Assembly: GCA_946122785.1 (NCBI GenBank)
Contig: CAMGYJ010000003.1
Coordinates: forward strand, 28,041,811-28,105,810
DNA from: Linum tenue
Lineage: Eukaryota; Streptophyta; Magnoliopsida; Malpighiales; Linaceae
Reading direction: 5' to 3'
Length of the DNA: 64,000 nt
Shown here piece after piece: positions 50,231-62,565 of this stretch. Numbering within the stretch: the first letter of the stretch is position 1; each line of letters begins with the position of its first letter. The position numbers were made by a program, and so were the translations under genes. Under the pieces are notes generated by a model. The model did not search any database. It worked only from the letters and a program-made list of their open reading frames with translations, and had not been told where the DNA came from.

Positions 50231-50787
50231 AGGATGATATTTACCTACAGGCTCCGCCTACAGCCTCCCCACATGGTGGCATTCTATTGGTTATTTTCTT
50301 TTATTTTATCTTTTTTAATTTTGCATTAAAATGGCTCACGGCAAATTGTAGGATTAGTCTATAATTCATTAAATCATGTCACTAAGCTAAATTTAATTAG
50401 GATTTAGGGTTCACTCTTTAAGTATTAGGATTTTGATTCGTTGAATTAGTCGGAGTTTGGGAAATGGTCGTATTACACCGTAAGCCCTTACATAAAAAAA
50501 AATATACTGTAAGCCCTAATGAGCGAAACCAAACCCTATTTTCTTAATCATATATGTTAAGATCAATTGATTTGAATAATAACATATGGTTCTGATTTGT
50601 TGAAATATATGTAACATACTAGACCATCTTAGAGTTTAGGACGTATGATTTTTTCCTTAGTTTTGTAATACATATTTGTTGACGTATTATTAGAAAAGGG
50701 TAAACAATTTGCTAAGGTGAAAATCAACTAATTATAGCATTTAGCATTACACAGCCACTAAGTAAATTACTAAGGTAAATATCATCC
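50231..50787. mobile_element. MITE with 15-bp terminal inverted repeats
   Basis: AGGATGATATTTACC at 50231 is the exact complement of GGTAAATATCATCCT ending at 50787. The interior is AT-rich and non-coding. The flanks (TA and TT) leave the superfamily open, Stowaway-like or otherwise. Confidence 0.65.
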
Positions 50788-50923
50788 TTTAATTCTTTAA
50801 TCACCCCCTGTGGCCCTGTTCCTTCCTTCGGTTCAAGAATTATGCTTCCCCCCAAAGTTGCCCGGTCCAATTAAATCCCTTTCGTCCAATTCCTATCCAT
50901 TCAGCGGACTCCATTTAAAAGGG

Positions 50924-51667
50924 GAGTTGCTAATTGTCGCCCTAGTTTTATTAAATCGCCCTAATTTATAATTTATTATTACCTTTTTATCCTTTTATTT
51001 TTTGGTAAAAATATTTTATTCTAACAAAGTGCATAAAAATTTCCATGAGCTACTGTCTTTATTCCACCACCGCTGGCCAATTCCGGATGCAAGGATTATA
51101 AAACCATAACTAATCCCCCGTTGCAGACCTGTCCCTGGACAATTGTCGTCGCAGCCTAACATTACCACCGGCGGTTGCTTTTGGGAGAGGTTGATGATGG
51201 TGGCCACGGGTAGCGTGAGATAGCCAAACAAAATGTCTACCAGTTCCGAATCGAATAACATGAATACAACTCATTTCTTCTCCCCGTTGACGATCGCCTT
51301 CACCTTATTTGAATAACATATTTGGCCCAACTGCTAATAAAAACAATGGTTACAATAATCCATTGCAAATAGAAACTTGAAGGTTGATCCGTTGTGTGAG
51401 GAATGGAGAGGGAAAGGATCCGCACTAGGGAGAAAGAATTGCGGCAGAGATTAGGGGAGAAGTAACGATGTCTGGGTGGACGGTGCCGGTGGTGAATCGG
51501 GGAGAAAGGTGTAGGCAACGGCGGGGAGAAGGAACGGGGAAGAAGGAAAGGTCGTGAAGGGTATTTGTTTTATTGAATTTAGTTTAATTAATGAAGGACA
51601 ATTTAGTAATTTTACGTTTTAAGTTAGGGCGATAATAATAATATAAGGGCGATGTTAAGCTATCCAG
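50924..51667. mobile_element. Mutator-like MITE
   Basis: TTTAAAAGGG is duplicated at 50914-50923 and 51668-51677. The ends carry imperfect inverted repeats, each with two TCGCCCT words (TTGTCGCCCTAG..AAATCGCCCTAA at left). A 9-10-bp duplication fits Mutator-like elements. No transposase. Confidence 0.75.
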
Positions 51668-51949
51668 TTTAAAAGGGCTTTTTTATTTGTCCGTCTGGCC
51701 CACTGAAATTGTGTTTCTCGATCGGGCCGGTACCAACAAGTTTGGACTGGTTTTTCAAAGGTTGGAGTTGGGAACGGATCATGTCAGTAACCTTCAGGTC
51801 AGTAACCTTATGGTAAGTAACTATGAGTAATCTGCCCACATCAGCATGACATCAACATCCTCTCTCTCATGGAAAACCTTTAATTTTCTCCTCTTTAATC
51901 TTTGACGGACGATTTCTCACTCGTTCTAAGTCGAATTTTTTTTTTTTTT

Positions 51950-52525
51950 TTTTGCACAGTTAGATCAGATTAATTGTGCTCTTCAAAATGATATCCACTT
52001 TGATATATTTTTCGAACAAAAAAAATTGAGCCATTTTTTACCAGTCTATACCATATGGTATTGACTGGTATTGAAATAAGAGCATACCTATGGTTTGAAA
52101 AGCGTACCATGGTGGTATGACACAAACCAAAACTGTAGGATAGTTGAATATATGATAGTAGAAGTATATTAATTGTCATTTACGACTTTTAACATTGTAT
52201 ACCATAAGATACCACAAGATACCACCCCGTACCAAGGTGGTATTGTATGGTATTGTGTGGTATTTTTTGGTCTTGTAATTTGTTCACCCAGAAATTTGTA
52301 GATCCAATAGATCATGATGAACTCGTCCCTGCTGTGCAAACGTTTACAAAAACGAATTAAAAACGAAGAAGATACCATATGGTATGCAGTTGGTACCGAG
52401 AGGCCAGAATTTTTTTTCCTCAAAAAATATTGAAAATTGATCTCATTTTGTAGAGCACGATGAACTCGTTCCATCTGTGCAAAAAAAATTAAAATCCGAG
52501 TTAAAACGAAAAAGATATGAGTCAA
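51950..52525 (-). repeat. Repeat with ACCATATGGT palindromes, copy 1
   Basis: About 52170-52500 is the reverse complement, diverged, of about 63580-63870 (shared words GATCCAATAGATCATGATGAAC, as 20-base part GATCCAATAGATCATGATGA, and GATACCA.CCCGTACCA). Palindromes TACCATATGGTA occur at about 52048 and 52374. No coding. Confidence 0.6.
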
Positions 52526-53639
52526 TTAAGAAAGCTAGTGAAAATAAAAATTACTTTTAATTCTTCATCTTTAGATCTGTATTTTCTAAATGAAGGGTTC
52601 AGATTTGGTTATTGATAGCCGTTGGAGTTCGGTTTAAATTGGCTTTTATCCATGGCTCTGTAAAATTATGTTGTGCCTGTGCAATATGAATATCCGTAAG
52701 CACTCTTTTTTTTTTTTTGTAAAAGTAGAACTAAAACTGACAAAAACACACCACACTTGTTAATGACACAACAGTTATTCCAGAGTTAATTCGACCCAAA
52801 TCCATATCATTTTCACCATAAAACACACACTAATACCATCATATGACAATTCAATGCATTTATGTGTGTAATGGCGGAGCCACTTAAGGCCAACGTGAGA
52901 CATTTGCACCAGCTTGGCCTCAAAATGTAGAGTAAATTTGTTTATGTGGTTGTGAATTGATTACAAGATCTTCATATTATTGTCGATAATTTTATCAAAA
53001 GTATGTTTTGTGATCTCTATGTACTTTTAAATTTTAATCTCAATGAATTCAATATAAACAAAAACTCGAAACTTAGGGGGTCTTTGTAGCTACCGGTTGC
53101 CACCGCAAGTGTTGAAAAAACACTTGTTGCAATAAGCAAAGTAAAGAAACACTTCAGAATAAGATGAGTTGTGGAATATAATAATCATGAACGGTTTTTT
53201 TTGTTGTGATATCTTAACATCTGATCTATATATCTTAAATGAATTTCTAGCTACAATGTGTTTATGACACTTATCATAAATTAACTCCCATAACTGCAGT
53301 ATACTTCGTCCGCTTGCCGTCCAGTTGTGTGTATCATTTCCTTCTACATGTTATATATAACCAACTTTCCCCCTGTAGCTCTAGGAACCTTTCATGCGCT
53401 TAATTACTAACCAATCAGCTAGTAATTAATCTTTCGATAGGCTACAAATTAAATTAGTCGTCTCCCATATTCGTCTCCTTATCTTCGAAAGTTCTCTGGT
53501 TTCTTCCCTTCCAAACCGTCCAACAAAGTGCATGGATTAGAACCTTCGAACACTAATCCTTACTTAGGACTAGCATTACTTCGATGTGGCCCATCACTCG
53601 AAGTGAGAATTAGATAGCATGACTACCCATAAATGGTTT
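52526..53639. other. Intergenic DNA
   Basis: AT-rich, with no gene or repeat end recognised. Confidence 0.4.
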
Positions 53640-53885
53640 GGAAAAAATAACACCTCCGATTATAGGCTTTTAAGGTAATAAATTTGTGTTGCATTTAATG
53701 ATTTGTCTGAATTAAAATTTCATATTAATTACTTTTCTATTTTAAGTGCAATGATAGTTATATCAGTGTAAAAAAAATGAATGTGTAATTCATATGAGTT
53801 TTTAATTTTCAAAGATTATTAAATACAATCATATTTAATACAAAAAAAATAACTATAATTAACAGGAGTGTCATTTTTTAACCTA
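53640..53885. repeat. Possible MITE
   Basis: GAAAAAATAACACCTCC at the left is an imperfect complement of GGAGTGTCATTTTTTAA at the right. The interior is AT-rich. No clear target duplication. Confidence 0.35.
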
Positions 53886-54067
53886 AGGGGGTCAGCAAGC
53901 TAACCGACCCCTGGTGAATAATATTCATAGAGAGAGGACCAAACTGACAGAGTAAAGTGAAGAGAAAGGCTAACGGCCCGGCCAAAGGTTTGCAAGAGCA
54001 AGAATGAAATTATTCAAATTTTACAACCAACAAACTTGTAATCCAACGAAGCAACACTACAAGATGA

Positions 54068-54490
54068 CTAGCTGTAGTTTACCAAGTCTTTGACCATCTT
54101 TGCCTCGTATCCTCCTTCGGGACGCCTCAAAACGACATGGGGCATATGAGTCCCCAGAACCTTGTCCCAGAAGGGGAAAAACGGCAGAGAAAAATTGTAC
54201 CTCCCACCACTTACTTGATGATGAACATCATGGTAGGCACAACTGTTGGTAAACAACCGCTGGATGAGATAGCCTCTAGGGAACCAAATCCCACATTGAT
54301 CATCCACAGCTTTCAACGTGGCGAAGAAGAGGAAGATGGCCTCAGTTTTTGGAGTCATTCGAGAGATTGACAGACTGACTACGCCTCGTAGCGTGTCAAG
54401 CAACAGAGACTCGACGGGATGGTTGTAGAGCGCTCCAATGGCGTGAGGCACGACGATGATGTGGTGTTGGTGATGAACATGGCGGAACAC
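54068..54490 (-). pseudogene. Hydroxylase (SBH) exon-2 relic, 5'-truncated
   Basis: Matches SBH from the second histidine box (FRHVHHQHH) to the stop, including HDVHHQ. It lacks exon 1, the DTWQYF region and the first box. The frame is still open and the 3' UTR is similar, but the conserved DDH of the intact gene reads DDQ here. At 54490/54491 it joins directly to a truncated Athila-type LTR, so it cannot encode an active enzyme. Confidence 0.85.
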
Positions 54491-54869
54491 GGTGGAGGTT
54501 AGTCCTCTGTCGGGTACTTTGTCTAAGAGGGCTTGTTCAGCCAAGAGATTCCAGGCTAGTATCGGATCTTCTGCAGTATAATCATCAATAAAACAACTAA
54601 AGGGAATTACAACTTGGGCCTAATTGAGGAGTTAGGGGGAATCATACCTAAGTGAGTTCACCCCTGTGATTAGATTAACTTTAAATGCAGTTTTCTAGAG
54701 TAGTTATAGTTCTTCTATTTCAATCTGGATTCCTAGATAATTAACTGAAGTGGAGTAATAGTAACTCTATAGACCCTTGGATTCGATATTTATTACGTGT
54801 GCCACTATATTGCAGTCCCTTTCATTGGTTACACTTGGTCATTATTAGGATTTGTATTTTGGTGAGTCA
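54491..54869 (+). repeat. Truncated 5' LTR of the LARD-like element
   Basis: Matches the last 380 bases of the 3' LTR from GGTGGAGGTTAG to GAGTCA. The missing part was lost at the junction with the hydroxylase relic. Confidence 0.85.
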
Positions 54870-54875
54870 AGTTTT

Positions 54876-54893
54876 TGGCGCCGTTGCCGGGGA
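54876..54893 (+). promoter_or_regulatory. Primer-binding site, tRNA-Asp type
   Basis: TGGCGCCGTTGCCGGGGA, identical to that of the large Athila. Confidence 0.9.
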
Positions 54894-55011
54894 ATTTCTA
54901 GATTATTAGGAAAGACAGAAGTTTGTTAATTTAGCTTTTCTTTCTTTTCTTCTATTTTCTTTTCCGCCCTTTCTTTTCACTTGGGTGTTTTTGTTGGTGC
55001 CGATCTATATC

Positions 55012-55600
55012 ATGGATCTTCATGGCTTCTCCAATCATTGGGGGTATCAACCACCATCCGAGTGGTATTACCCCGAGACTTCCTGGAACAATCAAGGAGG
55101 AGAAGACTATGGATTCGGGTTTCAGTACCAGCTCCTACTATGAAGAAAAATCAGACACATCGACATTTCAAGAACAATCTTATTATCAAGAAGAACTCCT
55201 CCCGTAACTAGAGGTGTCATTTGAGCTGGAGTTAGCCATGGCGGCCTTCACGAGGCATTCTGCAAAGCCACGCTACACTCCACGAACCGATCCGAACGGT
55301 AAATTGAAGCTTCTTGTCGAGCATATTGCTTGGGACACCTAGAGATCCTTATCCAAGATGGACCTCCTAATCCAAGCCATTGCTCCTCCAGTTACTCCTC
55401 CTAACCCTTCCTTTCTACGTGAAATGGAAGATGTTGTTCAGCGCTCAGCGAAGCAAACAAATTGGGTTAAGCAAGTTTGTGCACAGCTTGCTCAAGATCG
55501 CCTTTCTGCTACCATACAAGAAGAGGAGGAGGATGAAGTATGCTACGAGGACATTGTGAAGGAGATGGAAGTTTGCATCCCGTGATGATCATGATCAGGA
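55012..55600 (+). pseudogene. Decayed short reading frame of the LARD-like element
   Basis: Begins ATG at 55012 (MDLHGFSNHWGYQPPSEWYY) and is Trp/Tyr-rich. It stops after about 43 codons, with further pieces in other frames to about 55585 (EEEEDEVCYEDIVKEME). Not recognisable as gag. It may be an element-specific protein that has decayed. Confidence 0.35.
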
Positions 55601-56552
55601 ATGTCCTGTATTACATGACCATACCTTTCTCCATTACACCTCAAGCTTTGAAGAGACGGGCATGAGTGAGGAGATGCAAGCTGATCATATCGAGAACTTG
55701 CATGCCGACTTGCACTCCAATCCTTGGTGGAAGAAGAAGAGCGAGAAAGGATGGGGGAAGAAATTGTAGAGGACGATGTAAGTGAAGAAGAAGAAGTTAT
55801 TGATTTTTTCCAAAGGGAGATACCACATTTTGAAGAACAAGGAGGTTGAGGAAGCAATTGGCATCCAGGCTAAGGTCGAAGTTGAGGTGGAAGAGGCTTG
55901 CACCAACCATGAGTTACATGTGATATCTCCACCAAACTTCGAGTAGCTTCCTGGTGAGGACTCATTTGCAGTGTCTCTTTGCCGTACCAAGCCCACATTG
56001 ACATTGGTTCCTCTTGGTGGATGCGATGGTGGTCAATTGTTGATGTCATTTTGTTTGGGGCAATGAGACAAGAGAAAAAAAGGAGAGGTTTAGAGGGTGG
56101 AAACTTTGTCTCCCTCGAGTATATGAGCCGCTTTCATCACCTGTCATACCACTTGCTCGTGACTTGAGATTCTACCTCATCGCTGAGAACTTCAACTTCA
56201 ATGAGGTTTTGGGATGGATCAAAACTTATGAGCCACCGTCCAGCTCACAACGTGAAAGAAGCGTCTGTTGGGAGGCAACCTAACCAGTCAGTTTGCATTT
56301 ATTTCCCTATTTCTCTTCGGTTGAGTCATCTTTGTGCTTTGGTTTTAGTGTAAGCTTTTGTGTGGTGCTTTTGGTTCCACCTACTCTCTCTTTCATGGAA
56401 GGCACCTTGGGTTGATCCGCCATCGTTCATTACCCAATTTGATAACTTCATTCTACCCTTCTTATCTTTCCTCCATTGAGGACATTGTCATGCTTAAGTG
56501 CAAGGGTGTATCATTATTTATGTGTATGATAAATGATGTGTTTTGATTGTTT

Positions 56553-56606
56553 TGGAGCCTAGTCCACTGTCCAAATCTTGAGATTTGAGGGCTCCAAATA
56601 CATATA
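56553..56606 (+). other. Conserved stem-loop, second copy
   Basis: TTTTGGAGCC...GGGCTCCAAA with inner CAAATC/GATTTG arms. It corresponds to 10143-10190 of the large Athila. Confidence 0.55.
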
Positions 56607-58234
56607 TTTGCATGTTCATATTGGCATTGTGTTTGTGTGTGGTGAATCGATTAGCAGTTAGCATTGATGCATGAATAACTCGTTTTTTATTGAGACAACC
56701 TATAATGATGATTAAGACGTGCAGTAGAGTTGTGTAGGGGTTCAGTTTTCAACTGTTTGCTTACCAACTGTGACTTGGATTTATCACTAATTTCTGACCG
56801 ACGTTTATGCATAGAGGTCAAGGAATCAGAATGAGAGATAGAGCATATAGGTAGCCATGTGAGATATGAACCTGCTCATTTCTTACTTCTGCGATAGATC
56901 CTTCTTAGCATGAAGTGTAGCATTCACGTTGCCACTAATTAGGAAGATGGAGGCATGGGATTAACCCACAAACAAATTGATTGACCATGTGTGTCATACC
57001 CCTTAGTAAACCCATTTGAGTTGTGTAACTTTCTTTCTTCGTGTCTATAATGAAAAACACCCTTATGCATCTCTTAGAGGTTCTACATAGTGGTTTCTGC
57101 ATGTTCTATGTTGGAAATAAATTGAGTGTTGGAGGCAGTACTTAAAAGCTAGGCATGTGCTTGGAAAAAATTAAGAAATGACAAGAGTTGTGGTTCTCTA
57201 AAAGAAAAAGGAAATATTAAAAAAGAATGCAAACGAAAGAGAGCTGCCACAAAAATTTAAATCATGCTTAGTAAATAGTGTTTCTGAGCAGACTGGCTTG
57301 ATAATACTAACATGTTGTTACCTCCTTCATTCTTGTGCTCTAAAGAGCTTGATGAATGCAGGATAGTAGAGAGAAAGTAATTGGTGTGATTGAATGTTGT
57401 GGTGTTGGGTTGGAACTCTGGAACCTTGTGTCATAAATGTTACCACCACCTGAAAATCTTATTCCTCGTGTCCTAGATCCTAACCAGCTGCATTTGAACC
57501 CGGTCAAGTCCTCCTAACAAGTTAGTGGTGACACCTGAAATGTGAACTTTAACATTTAGAGGCTGTCGTCATGGTGAAGAGATGAAAGGGATTGGGAGTA
57601 TGAGTATGCACATATTTTGCATCAAATTTTATCCTGACCCCACTAGTCGAGAGTGAGTGATTCATTTTTCCATATTACCTATCACTGTGAGGACCTAGAT
57701 TGCTCGTTCTTGATTTTGATGTCTTGATTTCCATGCATGAGTGACTGTTTTATATGAGTGGTTTACTCGAGTCTATGTTGGTTGGTGGACACAAGAGAGA
57801 CACTTCTTTTACCCAATTTTGCTACACTCAAATGTCATATGTGGTGGTTTTCCAGGTTGTTGTTGTTGTTGTTGTTGTTGCACATGTGTTGATGTCTAGT
57901 AGCCAATACGATCCATGTGTTTTGTGCCTCGATGATACGTTCCTGAAGTTTTCATGGTTAAAATGTTTTGAGCTTACCTAGTTTCTGACTTGGTTTGCTT
58001 GGGGACAAGCATAGAGGCAGAGCTACATTGTGGCTAAGGTGAGCATCGCCCCCTGGATTGGTCACGGCCCCTAGGTCCTTGTGGATATTTAGTACAAATT
58101 TTATAAGTAGAACTTGTTCTGTAAATCTTATCGTGTAATAGCTCTATGGTCTAATGGTAGCCAAGCTTAACTTATGTCTTAAAGAAATCCAGGCTCCGCC
58201 TCTAGACAAGCAAATGGTTAAGTGTGGCAGATTT

Positions 58235-59335
58235 TGATAACACCATATTTACACATGTTTACACCCTCATTTCTTGATCATTTTGGATTAATTTGTGTTC
58301 TCCTAGGCCTATTTTATGCTAGGTTGTGCTCTTTTGTCATATTTTAGATCCTAGGAAGTAAAGGGAGACATATGCGCAAGTTTTGGGTCAATCGGATGTC
58401 TTTTGGCCACTTGAAAGTGGAGTTGAGGAAGAAACACGGGTAGGAGAAGCACAAGATGAGAAACACGACCGTGTTTCTTCCCTCTGCTCGGGTATAAAAA
58501 ACAATTCCTGCGATTTTTGAAGGGGAGAGCATTCTTAGAGCTATTTTGGAGGATTTCTTCGCCATGGGAGCTCGGGAATCAAGGTTGGAGATGAAGATTG
58601 AAGATTTAGATCATATTTATGCATTCTCTCTCTTCTCTATGGAGTAAGTTCCCTTCACTTAAGGTTTGAGGAACCCTAGTTCCATATGTTAGGATCTTTC
58701 TTGTATGAACCTTTGGATGCTATACTGATTTGTTTTATTCAATTGAAGCATTATTATTTGAGTCAATAGGATATTGATCACATTCTCTTGATTTCTGCTT
58801 TAACCTAGGAGAGAAAGAATCTGATTGGGTTAAGAGAGCTTTTTCGATTGGAATTAGTGAATTGATTGTGCGAGAGTAAATCCATTCATTACACTGTATT
58901 GGGAATCATTCTAGTAGAGTAGATCTTTGCGAATTGCCTTAACATTGCACTCCGGTGGAGGTTAGTTGCCCGCTGGGTACTTTGTCTAAGAGGGTTTCGT
59001 TAGCTTAAGAGATTACAAGCCAGTATCGAATCTTTCACAGTATAATCATCAGTAAAAATAACTAAAAGTAATTACAACTTGGACGTAATTGAGAAGCAAG
59101 GGAGAAACATACCTAAGTGAGTTCCCGACGTGTGAGTAGATTAACTTTAACTGTAGTTTGCTAGAGTAGTTATAGTTCTTCTGTCCCAATCTGGTTTGCT
59201 AGATAACAAAATGAAGCTGAGTAATAGTAACTCTGGAGACTTGTGGATTTGATATTTATTACTTGTGCCACTATACTGCAGTCCCTTTCATTGGTTACAC
59301 TTGGCCATTGTTAGGAGTTGTGTTTTAGCGAGTCA
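58235..59335 (+). repeat. 3' LTR of LARD-like element
   Basis: 1,101 bp, TGATAACACC to GCGAGTCA. A palindrome block at about 58430-58485 (AAACACGACCGTGTTT) precedes a clean TATAAAAAA at about 58493. The 3' third is closely similar to the Athila right LTR. Confidence 0.9.
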
Positions 59336-59606
59336 TTAAACTAGAATTTACTAAAATAATACCATTCAATCTATTGCATGCAAAACCCTAGGCTAGATAG
59401 GTGGCCTTACCCCAAATACTCAAGAGATTATCCCATGCTTGTGGAAGGAAAACACATATTAGGGGCTGTAAAAACATCAAGTGGAGTCTCTTGTTGGTGG
59501 AGAAATTCATATCCAGAAATCTATATAAGTGTTGCTCTTCTTCACCTAGTTCTCCCCTTCTATAAGAACAGTCCTAGCTACTTTCTCTCTCTTCTCAGAT
59601 GTGTGT

Positions 59607-59700
59607 AGAGGTGTCAATTAGGCGGGTTTGGGTGGATTTGGGTTGGGTTCAATCGGGTTAGGGGTTGCAAGTCGGTACTTTTCGGGTTTGATGGGTTATG
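59607..59700 (+). repeat. hAT-like MITE end
   Basis: TAGAGGTGTCAATT followed by GGGTTTGGGT-type runs resembles the hAT MITE terminus at 49197. GGGTT-type sequence resumes at about 61140-61300, so the element seems split by the LTR-like insert between. The other end was not found. Confidence 0.4.
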
Positions 59701-61110
59701 GATAAGTCATGCTACACATGATAACAATCAAATGGTATTATTTAGCCTCTATATTTTAGGTATTTTCAGGTCATTTCATGATCTCAATGGTTAATATTTC
59801 ATCAAATGCATCCTGAATCTGTTACTTAGAGTAATTTAAGTCATTGTAGGCTGTATTAGATGATACATGCGTTTTAGGCACGAAAAGGCGGCCACAGATG
59901 TAGTAAAATGAGCAAAAAAAGGAGATCACGACTGAGAAGAGGAGGTACAAAGTCTAGCTCAAAGATTGCGGCCTCTGGAGCAAAGATTGCGCCTGTGATC
60001 TGTCGAGTGCAAGTAGTGAACTTGAGGAGCAGCCACCAAGTAGTGGACATAGATTTTCGATAGTCGACTCGTAGCCTCAATTGTTTAACACGAGAAAGAT
60101 TTCAGTCGTGACTCATGGATTGCGGCCGTAAAGTCAGGCCGCCGAATCCCAAGCCAGACAGAGCAAAAATGGCGAGTTTCAAGATCATGGCCTCACACCT
60201 TTAGTTCACGCTCGCGAACTCCGAGCCCTCATCTGTGAACTTGTTCGTCCTCCTAAATTTGAAGAAGAAGCCAATAAGGAAGGGATCTCTCATCAATCCC
60301 CATCTCTAGTTTTCTTCCCCATTCTTCCATGTATCTACTTCCCCCCTTTATGGGTAGTAAATCAAGGTACTAGGGGTTTAATCCCCAACCCTAGATTTAG
60401 GTTTTACTATTTAAAAGAATATTGTTAGCGTTTGTGAATGAAATGAGTTTATATGCATTATCATAGGTTTTACTATGTATAAGGAATGTTGTTAGGGTTT
60501 TTGAATGAAATGAGTTTACCTAGAATTTATATGCATTTATCAATGCTAGTTATGCTTTGAACTTGTCTCTCCATATGCTTTTCTTGATTGCCTACCTAGG
60601 ATTTGCATGAGATGCTTGTGGATTTGAGCGGTTTGGCATGTTTGTCTAGGTGAATGATCTAGGGGTGTAATTGGTGGTCGAGTTGACCATCCCCTGCCAG
60701 TTGGGATGCACACCTAGGTAATGCTAGGGTAATACGTGTGTGACCCTTAACATATCGAACTAGTGTGCAGATAAGCACACCTATTGAGAGGAAATAAACC
60801 ATATCCCTAGCATCGTTAACATGATCGAGGTGACATTGGATCAGTGGATCGTATTAGGAGGGGGCTAGCTGCATGACCATTGAGCTAGTCCTCATATTAG
60901 TAGGTCCCACACCTCATTTTCCACAATCCGACAGAGTTATCCTTTTGCATGATATGCCAAAATATCTAGGGCTAGAGTGAGAATTAGCCTAGGATCGATC
61001 GAGTGAGAATTAGCCTAGGATATTGAGACTCGTGGAATACTACCTTGATCAACCACTATACTGACAATGTCGTATTGAGTTATACTTGGCTCAAGATAGG
61101 ATAATTAGTA
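59701..61110 (+). repeat. Athila-related solo-LTR-like sequence
   Basis: Similar order to the 28.9-30.0 kb remnant but on the opposite strand: paired GCG-rich words at about 59880-60240 (TTCACGCTCGCGAACTC), a leader, then TGGTGGTCGAGTTGACC. No internal region adjoins it. Ends and target duplication are uncertain. Confidence 0.5.
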
Positions 61111-61733
61111 CAAGCCGTGCAACCAATTCAATAACTCGCACGGGGGTGTGACCAATGGGCCAGTCAGGTAGCGAGTTAATCAAGTTACAGGCTGATCGGA
61201 TTATGGGTCGGGCAAGTTGCTAGTGGATTGGATTGCGGGTTGTTTGGATTATGGGTTGGGTGAATTGCTAGTGGATTGGATTGCAAGTTGTTCGAGTCAA
61301 TGCATTGTGTTATTTACTCTTACTAGTTATAACTTATACTAATTTCAACATTTTTGAACTAAAAAATTTATTTCTACCTCATATATTTACTTATAAAGTT
61401 AATTTTTTAGAAGTACTTATAAAACTTCAAAAAAACTTGTTAATGTGCTAAATTAATTTTGTATTATTTTTATATGATTGAGTAATAGGAATCGTATGAC
61501 TTCACAGATCAAGCTTAACCCTCATTTTGAAACCAAAATGCAACTTGAGCACAACTTAAATGAGCCAAATCTTTACTTAGAGTGTTGTAAAATAGCGATT
61601 ATATAGTGCATAAGTTGCAACAAATGTAGAAGTATAGAAAACAAATTGGAAAATTAAGTAATTTTTTTACCCAATGATTGTTGAAACTAATGGTAGATTT
61701 AGTTATTAAAGCCATAAACAATCATATATATAT
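61111..61733. other. Intergenic DNA with GGGTT-type repeats
   Basis: GGATTATGGGT and GGATTGGATTG words at 61190-61290, then AT-rich sequence. No gene. Confidence 0.4.
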
Positions 61734-62240
61734 GATGGCTTCTTTGGTGCACTCACAAAAATGAGCGCGTTCTAATCTTTAAGGGTTTAGGAATAGAACC
61801 AGATGCCGAACTCAGCCAATTCAAGGTCTAGATATCATTTTCGTACCCAAGATATGCTATACCTTTGATTTCACCTAAGGTAAGTTAGACTACCGAATGC
61901 TCGTTTGAGTTTTGCTATTTAGATCAAAAATTAACCGGAGTCTTAGGCACGATACTATACCCTAACCACTAATGGATATACCCCATTCCCTAGTTTTCTA
62001 ACCCAAATCATGAGATTTGTTTAATCTTAAAATGAAAATCAACAATAATTTCGACGAATCAGAACCGTTGATTTTTATTTCAATATTAAATGAATATTAT
62101 GCTTTGGGTTAGTGAATTGCGGACTGAGGTTCACCCATTGGGGTTATAGTATCATGCCCCAAACTCCGGTTAATTTATTGTCTAAATAGAAAAACGCGTA
62201 CGGTAGTCTAAGGTACGTCTGGGCGTACGCTAGCCTTTGC
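61734..62240. repeat. TA-flanked fold-back element
   Basis: Lies between (TA)n tracts. It starts GATGGCTTCTTTGGTGCACT. Inside, AATTAACCGGAGT..GATACTATA..CC at about 61925-61965 recurs inverted at about 62140-62175, so the sequence can fold back. No coding. Confidence 0.6.
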
Positions 62241-62252
62241 TATATATATATA

Positions 62253-62551
62253 AATATGATGGCGTATTCGGTGCACCCACTTTTTCGGGTGCACTCAGTG
62301 CACCCGCCTCATAATTGTCATTCTGAGCATGCGATTCATGTCAAAACGGTATCAATTGTTGCTTATGATATTATGAACAAGAAGCACATAAATTTGAAAA
62401 AAAATCATTCAAAATTTACTTTAATTTGAACGATTTAGAATTTAGGGATTTAGGGTCTAGGTTTAGGTTTACAATTTGGGATTTTGGGTTGGAATTCAAA
62501 ATTGAAGGTTAAGGGGTTAGGGTAATAGATTGATTTGTTATGATTCTATGT
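62253..62551. repeat. TA-flanked small element, copy 2
   Basis: Bounded by TATATATATA on both sides. It starts GATGGCGTATTCGGTGCAC and shares the interior with copies 1 and 3, but lacks their GTGCACC right end. Confidence 0.6.
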
Positions 62552-62565
62552 TATATATATATATA

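Larger units (their letters stand above)
54491..59335 (+). mobile_element. Non-autonomous Athila-type element (LARD-like)
   Basis: 5' LTR truncated at its left (54491-54869), PBS at 54876-54893, 3.3-kb internal region, PPT-like AAGTGTGGCAGATT at about 58220, full 3' LTR 58235-59335. The internal region has no gag-pol domains. It keeps Athila signatures: a GTTGGGAGGCAACC motif at about 56268, the hairpin near 56553 and CCATTGAGGACATTG at about 56473. Confidence 0.85.
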
